Assembly (NCBI GenBank): GCA_049306275.1
Contig: JBAQQB010000044.1
Coordinates: 62,001 to 126,000, forward strand
From: JADJTT01 sp049306275
GTDB taxonomy: Bacteria > Bacteroidota > Bacteroidia > Chitinophagales > Saprospiraceae
Direction: 5' to 3'
Length of the DNA stretch: 64,000 nt
Part shown: one piece after another, positions 26,840-33,902 of the stretch
Position numbering within the stretch: the first letter of the stretch is position 1
How the letters are laid out: every line of letters starts with the position of its first letter
Notes under the pieces: model-generated
Databases searched by the model: none
What the model was told of the DNA's origin: nothing
The model's input: the letters and a program-made list of their open reading frames with translations, nothing else
Translations under genes and position numbers: made by a program

Positions 26840-27166
26840 ATGTCAAAGCCAGAAGACAAAATTCCCAAGCGTTTTACCCGGTTTATGGAACAATATCCGG
26901 AGATCGGAAAAGCCTACGGCGACCTGGGCGACGCCGTGCACAAGGCAGGCCCGCTCGACGCCAAGACCCGCGCCCTGATCAAAGTGGCCATCTCCGGCGG
27001 CGCCATGCTCGATGGCGGATTCCATTCGCATGTGCGCAAGGCCATACAGGCCGGCGTGAGCAGGGAGGAACTGGAGCAGGTAGCCCTCCTCGCCCTGCCT
27101 ACCATCGGGTTTCCCTCTATGATGGCCCTGCTGTCCTGGATCGAGGATATTTATGAAGGAAGATAA
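26840..27166 (+). CDS. Carboxymuconolactone decarboxylase-family protein without the CxxC motif
   Basis: 108 aa. The CMD/AhpD fold is seen in LDAKTRALIKVAISGGAMLDGGFHSHVRKAIQAGVSREELEQVALLALPTIG. In AhpD-type peroxidases the second motif is CxxCxxxH; here the Cys positions are MLDGGFHSH, so thiol peroxidase activity is unlikely while the His remains. Start at ATG 26840, 10 bp after the TDT gene. Its end overlaps the start of the hemerythrin gene by 14 bp, which implies coupled translation. Confidence 0.85.
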   Translation: MSKPEDKIPKRFTRFMEQYPEIGKAYGDLGDAVHKAGPLDAKTRALIKVAISGGAMLDGGFHSHVRKAIQAGVSREELEQVALLALPTIGFPSMMALLSWIEDIYEGR

Positions 27167-27833
27167 TCCAACAAGCGCACAGCTCATGCATGATTTTAAA
27201 AATTTGAACCAGATTGACCCGCTCAGGCGGAACGCAGAAAAGGACCCGGAAATGGAGGGGCTTTCCCCCATGGACCCGCCCGACGCCTATACGCCGCCTA
27301 ATCTGGAGAAGCTGGAGTACAGCCAAATGCACCCCTTCCTGCGACAGTTGGCCGATGAACACCAGTCGGCGCTCAAGGCGCTTCAGGATTTTGAAGACGC
27401 GCTGTTCGAAATCCGGGAAACCGGTATCAGCAGGGCCGCCGACAAAAAACTGCGCGATTTTTTCGAGGCTTTCGACGACAGGATCGTGCCTCACAACCAG
27501 AAAGAGGAGCGCACCCTGTTTCCCCTTCTTCGCGAACGCCTCATGCAAAGCGGCGAGCACGGTAAAGGGGAAGAACCGGTCACCGGCGTCGATGTACTCG
27601 AAGACGATCACGCCAAGGCCCTCCAACTGGCCGCCATCGTGTTTAATTTCTTCGGGATGGCCATGCGCCTCCCCGACGCCGCTTCGCGCGCCATCGTCAT
27701 GGATGCTGCCCTGGAGCAGGGCAAGAACCTGGTCGAGTTGCTCAAACTTCACATATTCAGGGAGGAAAATGTCCTCTTTGCCCAGGCGCAGCGTCTGCTG
27801 GGCAAAGAGGAAATGGATGCCATGTCCGGCTAA
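27153..27833 (+). CDS. Hemerythrin-domain protein of the nar operon
   Basis: 226 aa. The di-iron ligands of a hemerythrin four-helix bundle are present after a ~70-residue extension: LADEHQSALKAL, IVPHNQKEERTLFP, VLEDDHAKALQL and LKLHIFREENVLF. Such proteins bind O2 or NO or deliver iron. Encoded inside the nitrate operon it probably protects against NO made from nitrite or supports metal-centre repair. Residues ~30-55 (SPMDPPDAYTPPN) are Pro-rich and disordered. Confidence 0.9.
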   Translation: MKEDNPTSAQLMHDFKNLNQIDPLRRNAEKDPEMEGLSPMDPPDAYTPPNLEKLEYSQMHPFLRQLADEHQSALKALQDFEDALFEIRETGISRAADKKLRDFFEAFDDRIVPHNQKEERTLFPLLRERLMQSGEHGKGEEPVTGVDVLEDDHAKALQLAAIVFNFFGMAMRLPDAASRAIVMDAALEQGKNLVELLKLHIFREENVLFAQAQRLLGKEEMDAMSG

Positions 27834-27844
27834 TCACCCCTGTT

Positions 27845-28033
27845 ATGAAGAAAGACGATAAAAAGAACGATCAGCCCGATGTTAAGGAGGAAGACGGCTC
27901 CTGTGAAGCCAACGAACCGGCTTCCGGCGTCTGCTTTGCCACCAGCCCTGAAGTGCGGCCCGAATACTGCCCGGAAATTCCCGGGCATAAAATGGTTGTC
28001 CCGGAAAAACCAAAAACGGAAGACAAGGCTTGA
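27845..28033 (+). CDS. Small charged protein with three Cys
   Basis: 62 aa starting 11 bp after the hemerythrin gene. Lys/Asp/Glu-rich N-terminus, three Cys (in GSCEAN, GVCFAT and EYCPEI) and a Pro-rich end. No family recognised. Included because of its spacing at the end of the operon and coding-like composition; the Cys could bind a metal. Confidence 0.55.
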   Translation: MKKDDKKNDQPDVKEEDGSCEANEPASGVCFATSPEVRPEYCPEIPGHKMVVPEKPKTEDKA

Positions 28034-28046
28034 TGTTACGGAAAAA

Positions 28047-28090
28047 ATAAGATAATTTTATCTTAATCAATGAAGATGAAACTATCTTTT
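28047..28090 (+). promoter_or_regulatory. Rrf2-type operator and likely promoter of the secreted C39-like gene
   Basis: Arms TAAGATAA (28048-28055) and TTATCTTA (28058-28065) form a perfect palindrome around a 2-bp centre; the 20-mer is ATAAGATAATTTTATCTTAA. A TATCTTTT box (consensus TAnnTTTG) lies at 28083-28090, 30 bp before the ATG at 28121. The palindrome may also weakly terminate the nar operon. Confidence 0.55.
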
Positions 28091-28120
28091 ACATCAATTT
28101 CATATCAAAAGCCAAATGTT

Positions 28121-29776
28121 ATGAAAAATCTACAAAAACTGATTTTTTATTTTATTGTTTCCTTTTGTTTTCCTGCCTTCCCGGCCGCCCAGATTTTTTC
28201 CTTTGCCATAGAATCGGTGAACCAGATCAACCTGGAAAGCCCCGTCTATTTGCCGAAGACCAACTTTGCGGAAATCCGGGTAAACTATGTCAATCCGTTT
28301 CCCGACAAGGTCCTGTTTTTCAATATGCTGTATCTGGCCGGTTCAGGCACAGGCGACTTGTATTGGTCGGTACAAAATCTGGCCCTGCCGCCGGACCCTG
28401 ACTTTGGAAGCGTATCGACCTGGTTCGATCTCGACCCGCTCGCCATCTTTCCCGCCGGGTCAACATTCGAGTTTGCCCTCCTCTTTCCCCTGGTCACGGC
28501 TGATCCCCTGAGCGAAAAACCGCTTCCCGATTTTCCATTTGAGGCATTGATCGGGCAGCAAACCTACCTCACCGGCGACAATGGCATCCCCGTCAATGCG
28601 CATTTGCCTCCTACATTGTCTTTAATGCCGTTTCTCACCTGGCCGCCCCCCGTGCCGCCTGTCGAGTTCAAGCACCGGGCTGATATGCCCAATATAGATC
28701 TGGACAGCACGGCTCATCCGCCCCAGCCTGGATATGCGGGCGACTACAACGCCTGCGTGCCCGCCGCCACGGCCAACAGCTTTACCTGGCTGCGCAAGCA
28801 GGAACACGTGGTCGATTCGTTGCTGACGGAAGATTACGGAATGGGGGAAGACTCATTGCGCAAAATGCTCATGGAATTCAGCGGGCAGATGATGCGTCAG
28901 AACAATGAAGGGGTCTTTCTCCCGGAAATGCTAAAGGGCAAGCTGGGCTTCATCGACAAATACAAACTTCCCGTTCGGGTCAAATATCAGGCCATCGCCT
29001 CCGTGGCGCCCATGGATACCGTTTTTTCTCCCAACCCGGCCTACGGCCATTTTGCCGATAACCAAACTACCCCCGATACGGCGGGACAAAATACCGAATC
29101 GGTTTCGAGAGCCTGGCTCCTTCAGGAGCTTTGCGATGGGGAAGACGTGGAAATGCAATACCACTGCTGCTGGTTTCTCAACGGCGTTCACCAGCCCCAG
29201 TTCTGTTACGCGCATAGCGTTGTGCTCAACGGTATGGTCAAAGTCGGCGGCAGGTACGGTGTTTCCTGGAACGACGATTCGGATCAGGTCAACCCAGGCG
29301 GGCTGCGCAACAATTTCGGTTCACAGATATGGGTAAACAGCCAGGGCGGCAAAGACTATCTGATCCTGGATGCGCTGAGCGATACCATCCGGATCAATGC
29401 AGATTCGGTTTATACCCAGCGCTGTTTTGTGGAAAGCGCGGTTTCGGAAAGCTACGACCCCGGCGTGACGTTCGTTCCTTCTTCGGTCTACGACCCTGCC
29501 TCTTCCGGCCGGCATCCGTCCCGTGTTTTTCCCAATCCTCTTGTATCCGGACAGGATCTCTTCTGCCAGATAGAACTTGAAACGGACCATCCCGTATCGT
29601 TCAGGCTTCACTCCGTCGACGGCGCCATCTGGTTTACGCTTGAATTCGAGCCGGACCACTCAGGCCTCCATTCCTTTATTCTTCCAGGAAAAGGGCTTCC
29701 GCAGGGAATCTATGCGCTGATCGTGGAGCAGGCAGGCCGTACCGAAACGTTGAAACTGACTGTGGTTTGGCCTTGA
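28121..29776 (+). CDS. Secreted protein with C39-peptidase-like region and type IX secretion tail
   Basis: 551 aa from ATG 28121 (the upstream in-frame ATG at 28070 precedes the signal peptide by 17 residues). Signal peptide NLQKLIFYFIVSFCFPAFPAAQ. The middle holds YNACVPAATANSFTWL and, about 150 residues later, CYAHSVVLNGMVKVGGRYGVSWNDDSDQ, a Cys...His...Asn/Asp order like papain/C39-type peptidases. The last ~80 residues (SRVFPNPLVSGQDL ... GLPQGIYALIVEQAGRTETLKLTV) form a Por-type C-terminal tail that targets Bacteroidota proteins to the type IX secretion system. Enzyme activity is unproven. Confidence 0.8.
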   Translation: MKNLQKLIFYFIVSFCFPAFPAAQIFSFAIESVNQINLESPVYLPKTNFAEIRVNYVNPFPDKVLFFNMLYLAGSGTGDLYWSVQNLALPPDPDFGSVSTWFDLDPLAIFPAGSTFEFALLFPLVTADPLSEKPLPDFPFEALIGQQTYLTGDNGIPVNAHLPPTLSLMPFLTWPPPVPPVEFKHRADMPNIDLDSTAHPPQPGYAGDYNACVPAATANSFTWLRKQEHVVDSLLTEDYGMGEDSLRKMLMEFSGQMMRQNNEGVFLPEMLKGKLGFIDKYKLPVRVKYQAIASVAPMDTVFSPNPAYGHFADNQTTPDTAGQNTESVSRAWLLQELCDGEDVEMQYHCCWFLNGVHQPQFCYAHSVVLNGMVKVGGRYGVSWNDDSDQVNPGGLRNNFGSQIWVNSQGGKDYLILDALSDTIRINADSVYTQRCFVESAVSESYDPGVTFVPSSVYDPASSGRHPSRVFPNPLVSGQDLFCQIELETDHPVSFRLHSVDGAIWFTLEFEPDHSGLHSFILPGKGLPQGIYALIVEQAGRTETLKLTVVWP

Positions 29777-29791
29777 TCCCGGGGGCTTATA

Positions 29792-29820
29792 TGCGACGAA
29801 ATTGTCACAGAATGCGACAA
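29792..29820 (+). promoter_or_regulatory. Three alternating TGyGAC half-sites upstream of a cytochrome gene
   Basis: TGCGAC (29792-29797), GTCACA (29804-29809) and TGCGAC (29813-29818) alternate in direction. The last two form the 19-bp inverted repeat TTGTCACAGAATGCGACAA at 29802-29820. It lies 63 bp before the cytochrome c ATG and differs from the Rrf2-type palindrome, so another regulator is likely. Confidence 0.45.
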
Positions 29821-29883
29821 TTTTGAAAGGCGGGCGAGAGGATCTTCCATTCCTTTGTCATGTGATTTTTAACCAAATAATCA

Positions 29884-30795
29884 ATGCTTATGAAAAAGAT
29901 CCTCAAGTGGACGGGCATCGTCCTTTTCGCCCTGGTACTCGTTATCCTCGCTTCCTCCTGGCTCTTGTCCAGAAGTTTCAACTCCCAATTCAACAAGGTG
30001 TATGAACTGACACCGGCGCCGGTCTCCATCCCTACCGATTCAGCTTCTATCGCGAGAGGCATGGCTCTGTCGGGAGGCTGCCAGACCTGCCATGCCAAGG
30101 ACCTGGCAGGCGAGGTTTTCTTCGACGACCCCAAAATCGGATCCTTGCCTTCCTCCAACCTGACCCGGGCGGCAGGCAGCGAGACGGAGAGCTATACGGA
30201 CGAAGATTTTGTGCGCGCCATCCGGCATGGCCTCAACAAGCAGGGCAACCCCCTGATGATCATGCCCTCCGATTCGTATGCCCACTTAAGCGACGAGGAC
30301 CTTGGTAGCCTCATTGCCTACATCAAATCCCTGCAGCCCATCGAGCGTACCTTTGCAGGCCGCAAATTCACCTATATGGCCCAGGTCATGGCCGGGGCCG
30401 GTTTGTTCGGAGAAATGTTCCCCTATAACAAGATCGATCACGACAAGGCAAAGAACGTCACGGGGCCGCCTGTCAGCAACGGTCTCGATTACGGAAAATA
30501 CGTGGTCAGCTGGGACGGCTGCACGAACTGCCATGGCGCCAACCTGGGCGGAGGCAAATCGCCCGATCCCGTGTCGCCGCCGGTACCCGATATCAGCAAG
30601 AGCGGTCCTTCAAGCGAATGGACCCTGGAGGGATTTACGAATTTCTTCCGCACCGGGACGACGCCTTTCGGCAAGGCCGTAGATTCCAAGTTCATGCCAT
30701 ACCAGGGGCTGGGCGCATTGACCGATATGGAAATCGAAGCGGTGTACAACTACATCCATTCGCTGCCGCCGGCCAATCCTGCCCCTGCCCAATGA
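29884..30795 (+). CDS. Membrane-anchored dihaem cytochrome c
   Basis: 303 aa. N-terminal helix KWTGIVLFALVLVILASSWLL anchors two periplasmic c-type domains with haem motifs CQTCH (~residue 60) and CTNCH (~217). Each is followed by a Met-bearing region (MPSDSYAHLSDEDL; KFMPYQGLGALTDMEIEAVYNYI). Such dihaem cytochromes shuttle electrons between the quinone pool and periplasmic reductases. No reductase is directly linked; a 137-aa membrane protein follows. Alternative start at ATG 29890. Confidence 0.85.
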   Translation: MLMKKILKWTGIVLFALVLVILASSWLLSRSFNSQFNKVYELTPAPVSIPTDSASIARGMALSGGCQTCHAKDLAGEVFFDDPKIGSLPSSNLTRAAGSETESYTDEDFVRAIRHGLNKQGNPLMIMPSDSYAHLSDEDLGSLIAYIKSLQPIERTFAGRKFTYMAQVMAGAGLFGEMFPYNKIDHDKAKNVTGPPVSNGLDYGKYVVSWDGCTNCHGANLGGGKSPDPVSPPVPDISKSGPSSEWTLEGFTNFFRTGTTPFGKAVDSKFMPYQGLGALTDMEIEAVYNYIHSLPPANPAPAQ

Positions 30796-30841
30796 ATAAC
30801 GGGGTGGGTTTTACTAACGCGTCATCAAAACAAAACTAAAT

Positions 30842-31255
30842 ATGGAAAAGAAGCTTCTTTTTGGCACCCTGGCGGGAGCCGTTACTCTGGTTGTGTTGTC
30901 CATGGCCATTTTTATGGGATTGTTAGGCTCTACGGCAGAGCGCTGGTTCGCGGAAAACGCGGGCTGCGTCCTTTCGATGGAAGAATCGCCACTATGGGTA
31001 TGGATCGTAGCCACACTGGTTCAGGCCTTCTTCCTTGCATATCTGCTCCATCGTTTGGGAGTCAGCACCTTTAAGGGTGGGCTGGTCACGGGTGCGTGGA
31101 TATCTTTCCTGATGATGTTCTGGTATGGGCTGTGGACTCTTTCCACCTACAAGGCCTATACCCTGAGTTGGCTTCCCATAGACGTCCTCATGAATACCGT
31201 CGTGGGAACCCTCACCGCCGGCGTCATCGGGCTGGTGTACGGGAAGGTTAAATAG
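30842..31255 (+). CDS. Four-helix membrane protein of unknown function
   Basis: 137 aa with four hydrophobic segments (roughly residues 5-28, 50-70, 80-100, 113-133). It resembles small DUF1761-type integral proteins in size and topology but I could not confirm the family. It follows the dihaem cytochrome by 46 bp and is closed by the terminator at 31263. Confidence 0.7.
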   Translation: MEKKLLFGTLAGAVTLVVLSMAIFMGLLGSTAERWFAENAGCVLSMEESPLWVWIVATLVQAFFLAYLLHRLGVSTFKGGLVTGAWISFLMMFWYGLWTLSTYKAYTLSWLPIDVLMNTVVGTLTAGVIGLVYGKVK

Positions 31256-31262
31256 AAAAGAA

Positions 31263-31290
31263 GAAAGGCCGCCGGTAACGGCGGCCTTTC
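31263..31290. terminator. Bidirectional terminator between convergent genes
   Basis: A perfect 12-bp stem, GAAAGGCCGCCG at 31263-31274 pairing with 31279-31290, closes on a GTAA tetraloop. It lies 7 bp after the membrane-protein stop and 2 bp from the ric stop, so it ends both transcripts. Confidence 0.92.
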
Positions 31291-31292
31291 TC

Positions 31293-32228
31293 TTATTCAG
31301 CCTCCATTTGGATGGCTTTTGGAAAGAGGATGTTGTTTTCCAGGTGGATGTGCTGGTGGAGGTCTTGTTCAAACTCCTGGAGTTTGGAGAACAGCACCCG
31401 GTAGGAGGTGCAGGCGTCGGCTGGAGGCGTGAAGCCGCCGCTGAGCCTGTGGATGGCGTCCATATTTCCGCCGGCCGAGACATGTTCGGATTCCATCATG
31501 CGGATGGGGTTGGCTATGCCGCCGAAGGGCGAAGGCGCCATGGTTTTGCCGAAACGGCGGGCGGCTGCCAGTTCCTTGATATAGGGAAACAGGATGTGCT
31601 CCTCCTTGTACATGTGCATGCGCAGTTCGCGGGCAACTTCGTCCCACAGCTCTGCGATCTCGATCACTTCGGGATGGCGGTCGCCGTGAACCCGGGCCAC
31701 TTTGGTGCTCAGTTCGTAGAGCATTGGAAAGGAATCGCTCACGTAGCGGTGGTGGGTATTGACGATGTAGTCGGTCAGGAAGTCGAGTTCCCAGTTGTTG
31801 AAATCCTGATGGAGGCCGCTATTCCGGCTTTCCGCCTCTACGAGTTCTTTTTTGACGGTATGCACGTCGAGGCCTTTGGCCTGGCAGGCTTCTTCCACCG
31901 ATTGTTTTCCGCCGCAGCAGAAATCGATGCCGAATTTGCGGAAGACTTCCGCTTTCCGGAAATCGGATGCGACCAGTTCGCCAATGGTTACCGGCTGCTG
32001 GCCGGGTTCCAGTTTGGTGATGCGCACTTCCCAGAATTCAGGGCCTTCGGCCAGGTATTCCCATTCAAAAGTGCGGCCCCGCTCAGCCAGCAATTGATAA
32101 TATAGGGGTTTGGGATCGTGGTCGTTGTGGATGACGAAACCGTCTCCGCCGCTCAGCGAGTCGTAGCGGTCGAAAATGGTGGGGTGTTTGAGTCTGGGTT
32201 CGATTTTTGTGACGTCTAAGGTATCCAT
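31293..32228 (-). CDS. ric: Ric/ScdA/YtfE-type Fe-S cluster repair protein with N-terminal DUF2249-like domain
   Basis: 311 aa. Residues ~1-85 form a DUF2249-like domain (KHPTIFDRYDSLSGGDGFVIHNDHDPKPLYYQLL). The ScdA_N motif follows (ASDFRKAEVFRKFGIDFCCGGKQSVEEAC) and then the hemerythrin-like di-iron bundle with YIVNTHHRYV, RMHMYKEEHILFP, MESEHVSAGG and LHQHIHLENNILFP. Ric proteins repair Fe-S clusters damaged by NO or oxidants. The gene is 10 bp downstream of the Rrf2 regulator, so the two are likely co-transcribed; Rrf2-ric pairing is typical of NO-responsive systems. Confidence 0.95.
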   Translation of the reverse strand: MDTLDVTKIEPRLKHPTIFDRYDSLSGGDGFVIHNDHDPKPLYYQLLAERGRTFEWEYLAEGPEFWEVRITKLEPGQQPVTIGELVASDFRKAEVFRKFGIDFCCGGKQSVEEACQAKGLDVHTVKKELVEAESRNSGLHQDFNNWELDFLTDYIVNTHHRYVSDSFPMLYELSTKVARVHGDRHPEVIEIAELWDEVARELRMHMYKEEHILFPYIKELAAARRFGKTMAPSPFGGIANPIRMMESEHVSAGGNMDAIHRLSGGFTPPADACTSYRVLFSKLQEFEQDLHQHIHLENNILFPKAIQMEAE

Positions 32229-32238
32229 GTTCTATTGA

Positions 32239-32676
32239 TTATGTTCGTTTCAAAAATACTTCTCCATTGCCCAATTTCTCCGCCAGTTCGGAGATAGTCG
32301 TATTTTCCAGCATCTCCTCCAGTTCTTCGCGGATGTGCTCAAACTTGTGGTGAATGGGGCAGGGGCGCTCCGAATCGCACTCCGCCAGACCCAGGCAGCA
32401 ATCCTTATAAATTTTTTTGCCGTCGATAGCCTTCACCAACTGGGCCAGTTTGACTGAGCCCGCGTCTTTCCCGTGAAATTCGTAGCCTCCGTTCGGCCCT
32501 TTATTAGCCGATATGATTTTATGACGGGTAAGCGTCTGCAAAATCTTGGCCGTAAATGCGGCGGGAGAACCGACCTCTCTGGCAATATCCTGCAGGCTCG
32601 CCCTGAGTCCTTGCCCTGACTGTCCGGCAATGTAGATCGTGGCCCGGATACCGTATTCGCAAGCTTTTGAAAACAT
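32239..32676 (-). CDS. Rrf2-family [Fe-S] transcriptional regulator (NsrR/IscR-like)
   Basis: 145 aa from ATG at 32676 (MFSKACEYGIRATIYIA, the usual Rrf2 start); a longer frame from 32793 would run through the promoter. Winged helix with SLQDIAREVGSPAAFTAKILQTLTRHKIISANKGPNGGY. The cluster motif is C-x5-C-x5-C-x2-H (CLGLAECDSERPCPIHH), the spacing of IscR including its His ligand, while pairing with ric points to an NO-sensing NsrR-like role. Its promoter carries a perfect palindrome that recurs at three other places in the window, so it is the best candidate for their regulator and is probably autoregulated. Confidence 0.93.
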   Translation of the reverse strand: MFSKACEYGIRATIYIAGQSGQGLRASLQDIAREVGSPAAFTAKILQTLTRHKIISANKGPNGGYEFHGKDAGSVKLAQLVKAIDGKKIYKDCCLGLAECDSERPCPIHHKFEHIREELEEMLENTTISELAEKLGNGEVFLKRT

Positions 32677-32711
32677 CGGCTGTTTGCTTTGAAAAGGATG
32701 AATGGGCCATG

Positions 32712-32742
32712 CAAAGATAAGCATTTTTTTATTTAAGACAAA
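32712..32742 (-). promoter_or_regulatory. Promoter of the rrf2-ric operon
   Basis: On the minus strand TTTG (32742-32739), 19 bp, then TATCTTTG (32719-32712) matches the Bacteroidota consensus TTTG-N19-TAnnTTTG exactly. The -33 box lies inside the palindrome at 32733-32752, so bound regulator would block it. Confidence 0.75.
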
Positions 32743-32752
32743 TTTGTCTTTA
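32733..32752. promoter_or_regulatory. Rrf2-type operator shared by divergent rrf2 and hypD promoters
   Basis: TTAAGACAAATTTGTCTTTA, with a perfect 16-bp palindromic core AAGACAAATTTGTCTT at 32735-32750. It contains the -33 box of the rrf2 promoter and abuts that of hypD. Best-conserved of the four related sites. Confidence 0.7.
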
Positions 32753-32783
32753 TTTGTTTTGCAAACAGGATGTAGTATCTTTC
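32753..32783 (+). promoter_or_regulatory. Promoter of hypD-hypX
   Basis: TTTG (32753-32756), 19 bp, then TATCTTTC (32776-32783), one mismatch from TAnnTTTG, 15 bp before the hypD ATG. Its upstream box directly touches the operator at 32733-32752. Confidence 0.6.
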
Positions 32784-32798
32784 GGAAAATCAATAGCC

Positions 32799-33902
32799 AT
32801 GAAATACCTTCAGGAGTATCGCAATCCCGAACTGGTCGGGCGCTATCTGGAAGAGATCAGGCGCACGGCGACCAGGCCCTGGACGATCATGGAGGTCTGC
32901 GGCGGGCAGACCCACAGCCTAGTGAAGAACGGCATTTTGAATTTACTTCCTCCGGAAATACGGATGGTGCACGGGCCGGGCTGCCCGGTCTGTGTGACGC
33001 CGCTCAACCTCATCGACAAGGCGATATACCTGGCGGAGGAAAAAGGCGCCATCCTCTGTTCATTCGGCGATATGCTGCGGGTTCCGGGATCCAGGAAAAG
33101 CCTTCTTTCGGCCAAGGCCGGAGGAGCCGACGTACGCATACTCTATTCCCCACTCGACGCCGTGCAGCTGGCCAACCAGCATCCGGACCGGGAAGTGGTT
33201 TTCTTTGCCGTCGGTTTTGAAACCACGGCCCCTGCCAATGCCTTGTCGGTCATCCAGGCCCAAAAACTCGGCCTGAAGAACTACTCCATCCTGGCTTCCC
33301 ATGTGTTGGTGCCACCCGCCATCGAGGCGATCATGGAAGACGAGGAGAGCGTGGTACAGGCCTTTCTGGCCGCCGGCCACGTCTGCTCGATCATGGGCAC
33401 ACTGGAATACTATCCGCTGGTAGAGCGTTTCAAGGTGCCCATCGTCGTCACCGGCTTCGAACCGGCCGACCTCCTGCAGGGCATCCTCATGGCGCTGCGG
33501 CAGCTCGAAAAGGGGGAGGCGCGGGTGGAGAACCAATACACCCGTATCGTGCGGGAAGAAGGCAACATCAGCGCACAGGACCTGATCTTCGAAGTGTTTG
33601 AAGTAGCCGACCGCCTGTGGCGGGGCATGGAGGTCATACCGATGAGCGGCTATGTCGTAAAGGAAAAATACGCCGCGTTCGACGCGATGAGGAAATTCGA
33701 CGTCCACATCCCCGAAGCGCCTGAAAACGAGGAGTGTATGGCGGGAGAGATCATGAAGGGCATCAAAAAGCCCTTTGAATGTCCTCATTTCGGTAAAAAA
33801 TGTACCCCGCTCAACCCCCTGGGCGCGCCAATGGTCAGTTCGGAGGGCGCCTGCGCGGCCTACTACCATTTTTCGGGAATCGTCGAACAGATGGAGTTGT
33901 GA
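32799..33902 (+). CDS. hypD: [NiFe]-hydrogenase maturation protein HypD
   Basis: 367 aa from ATG 32799. HypD motifs are complete: IMEVCGGQTH, VHGPGCPVCVTP, FAVGFETTAPA and the C-terminal Cys of the [4Fe-4S] site (ECPHFGKKCTPLNPLG, SSEGACAAYY). HypD is the scaffold on which the Fe(CN)2CO group of [NiFe] hydrogenases is built, together with HypC. No hydrogenase structural gene or other hyp gene apart from hypX lies in the window. The stop overlaps the hypX GTG start (GTGA). Confidence 0.97.
   Translation: MKYLQEYRNPELVGRYLEEIRRTATRPWTIMEVCGGQTHSLVKNGILNLLPPEIRMVHGPGCPVCVTPLNLIDKAIYLAEEKGAILCSFGDMLRVPGSRKSLLSAKAGGADVRILYSPLDAVQLANQHPDREVVFFAVGFETTAPANALSVIQAQKLGLKNYSILASHVLVPPAIEAIMEDEESVVQAFLAAGHVCSIMGTLEYYPLVERFKVPIVVTGFEPADLLQGILMALRQLEKGEARVENQYTRIVREEGNISAQDLIFEVFEVADRLWRGMEVIPMSGYVVKEKYAAFDAMRKFDVHIPEAPENEECMAGEIMKGIKKPFECPHFGKKCTPLNPLGAPMVSSEGACAAYYHFSGIVEQMEL

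Noticed and set aside
31256..31292. A possible small RNA in the ric-membrane protein gap
   Set aside because: The whole gap is taken up by a 12-bp stem tetraloop terminator with no room for anything else.
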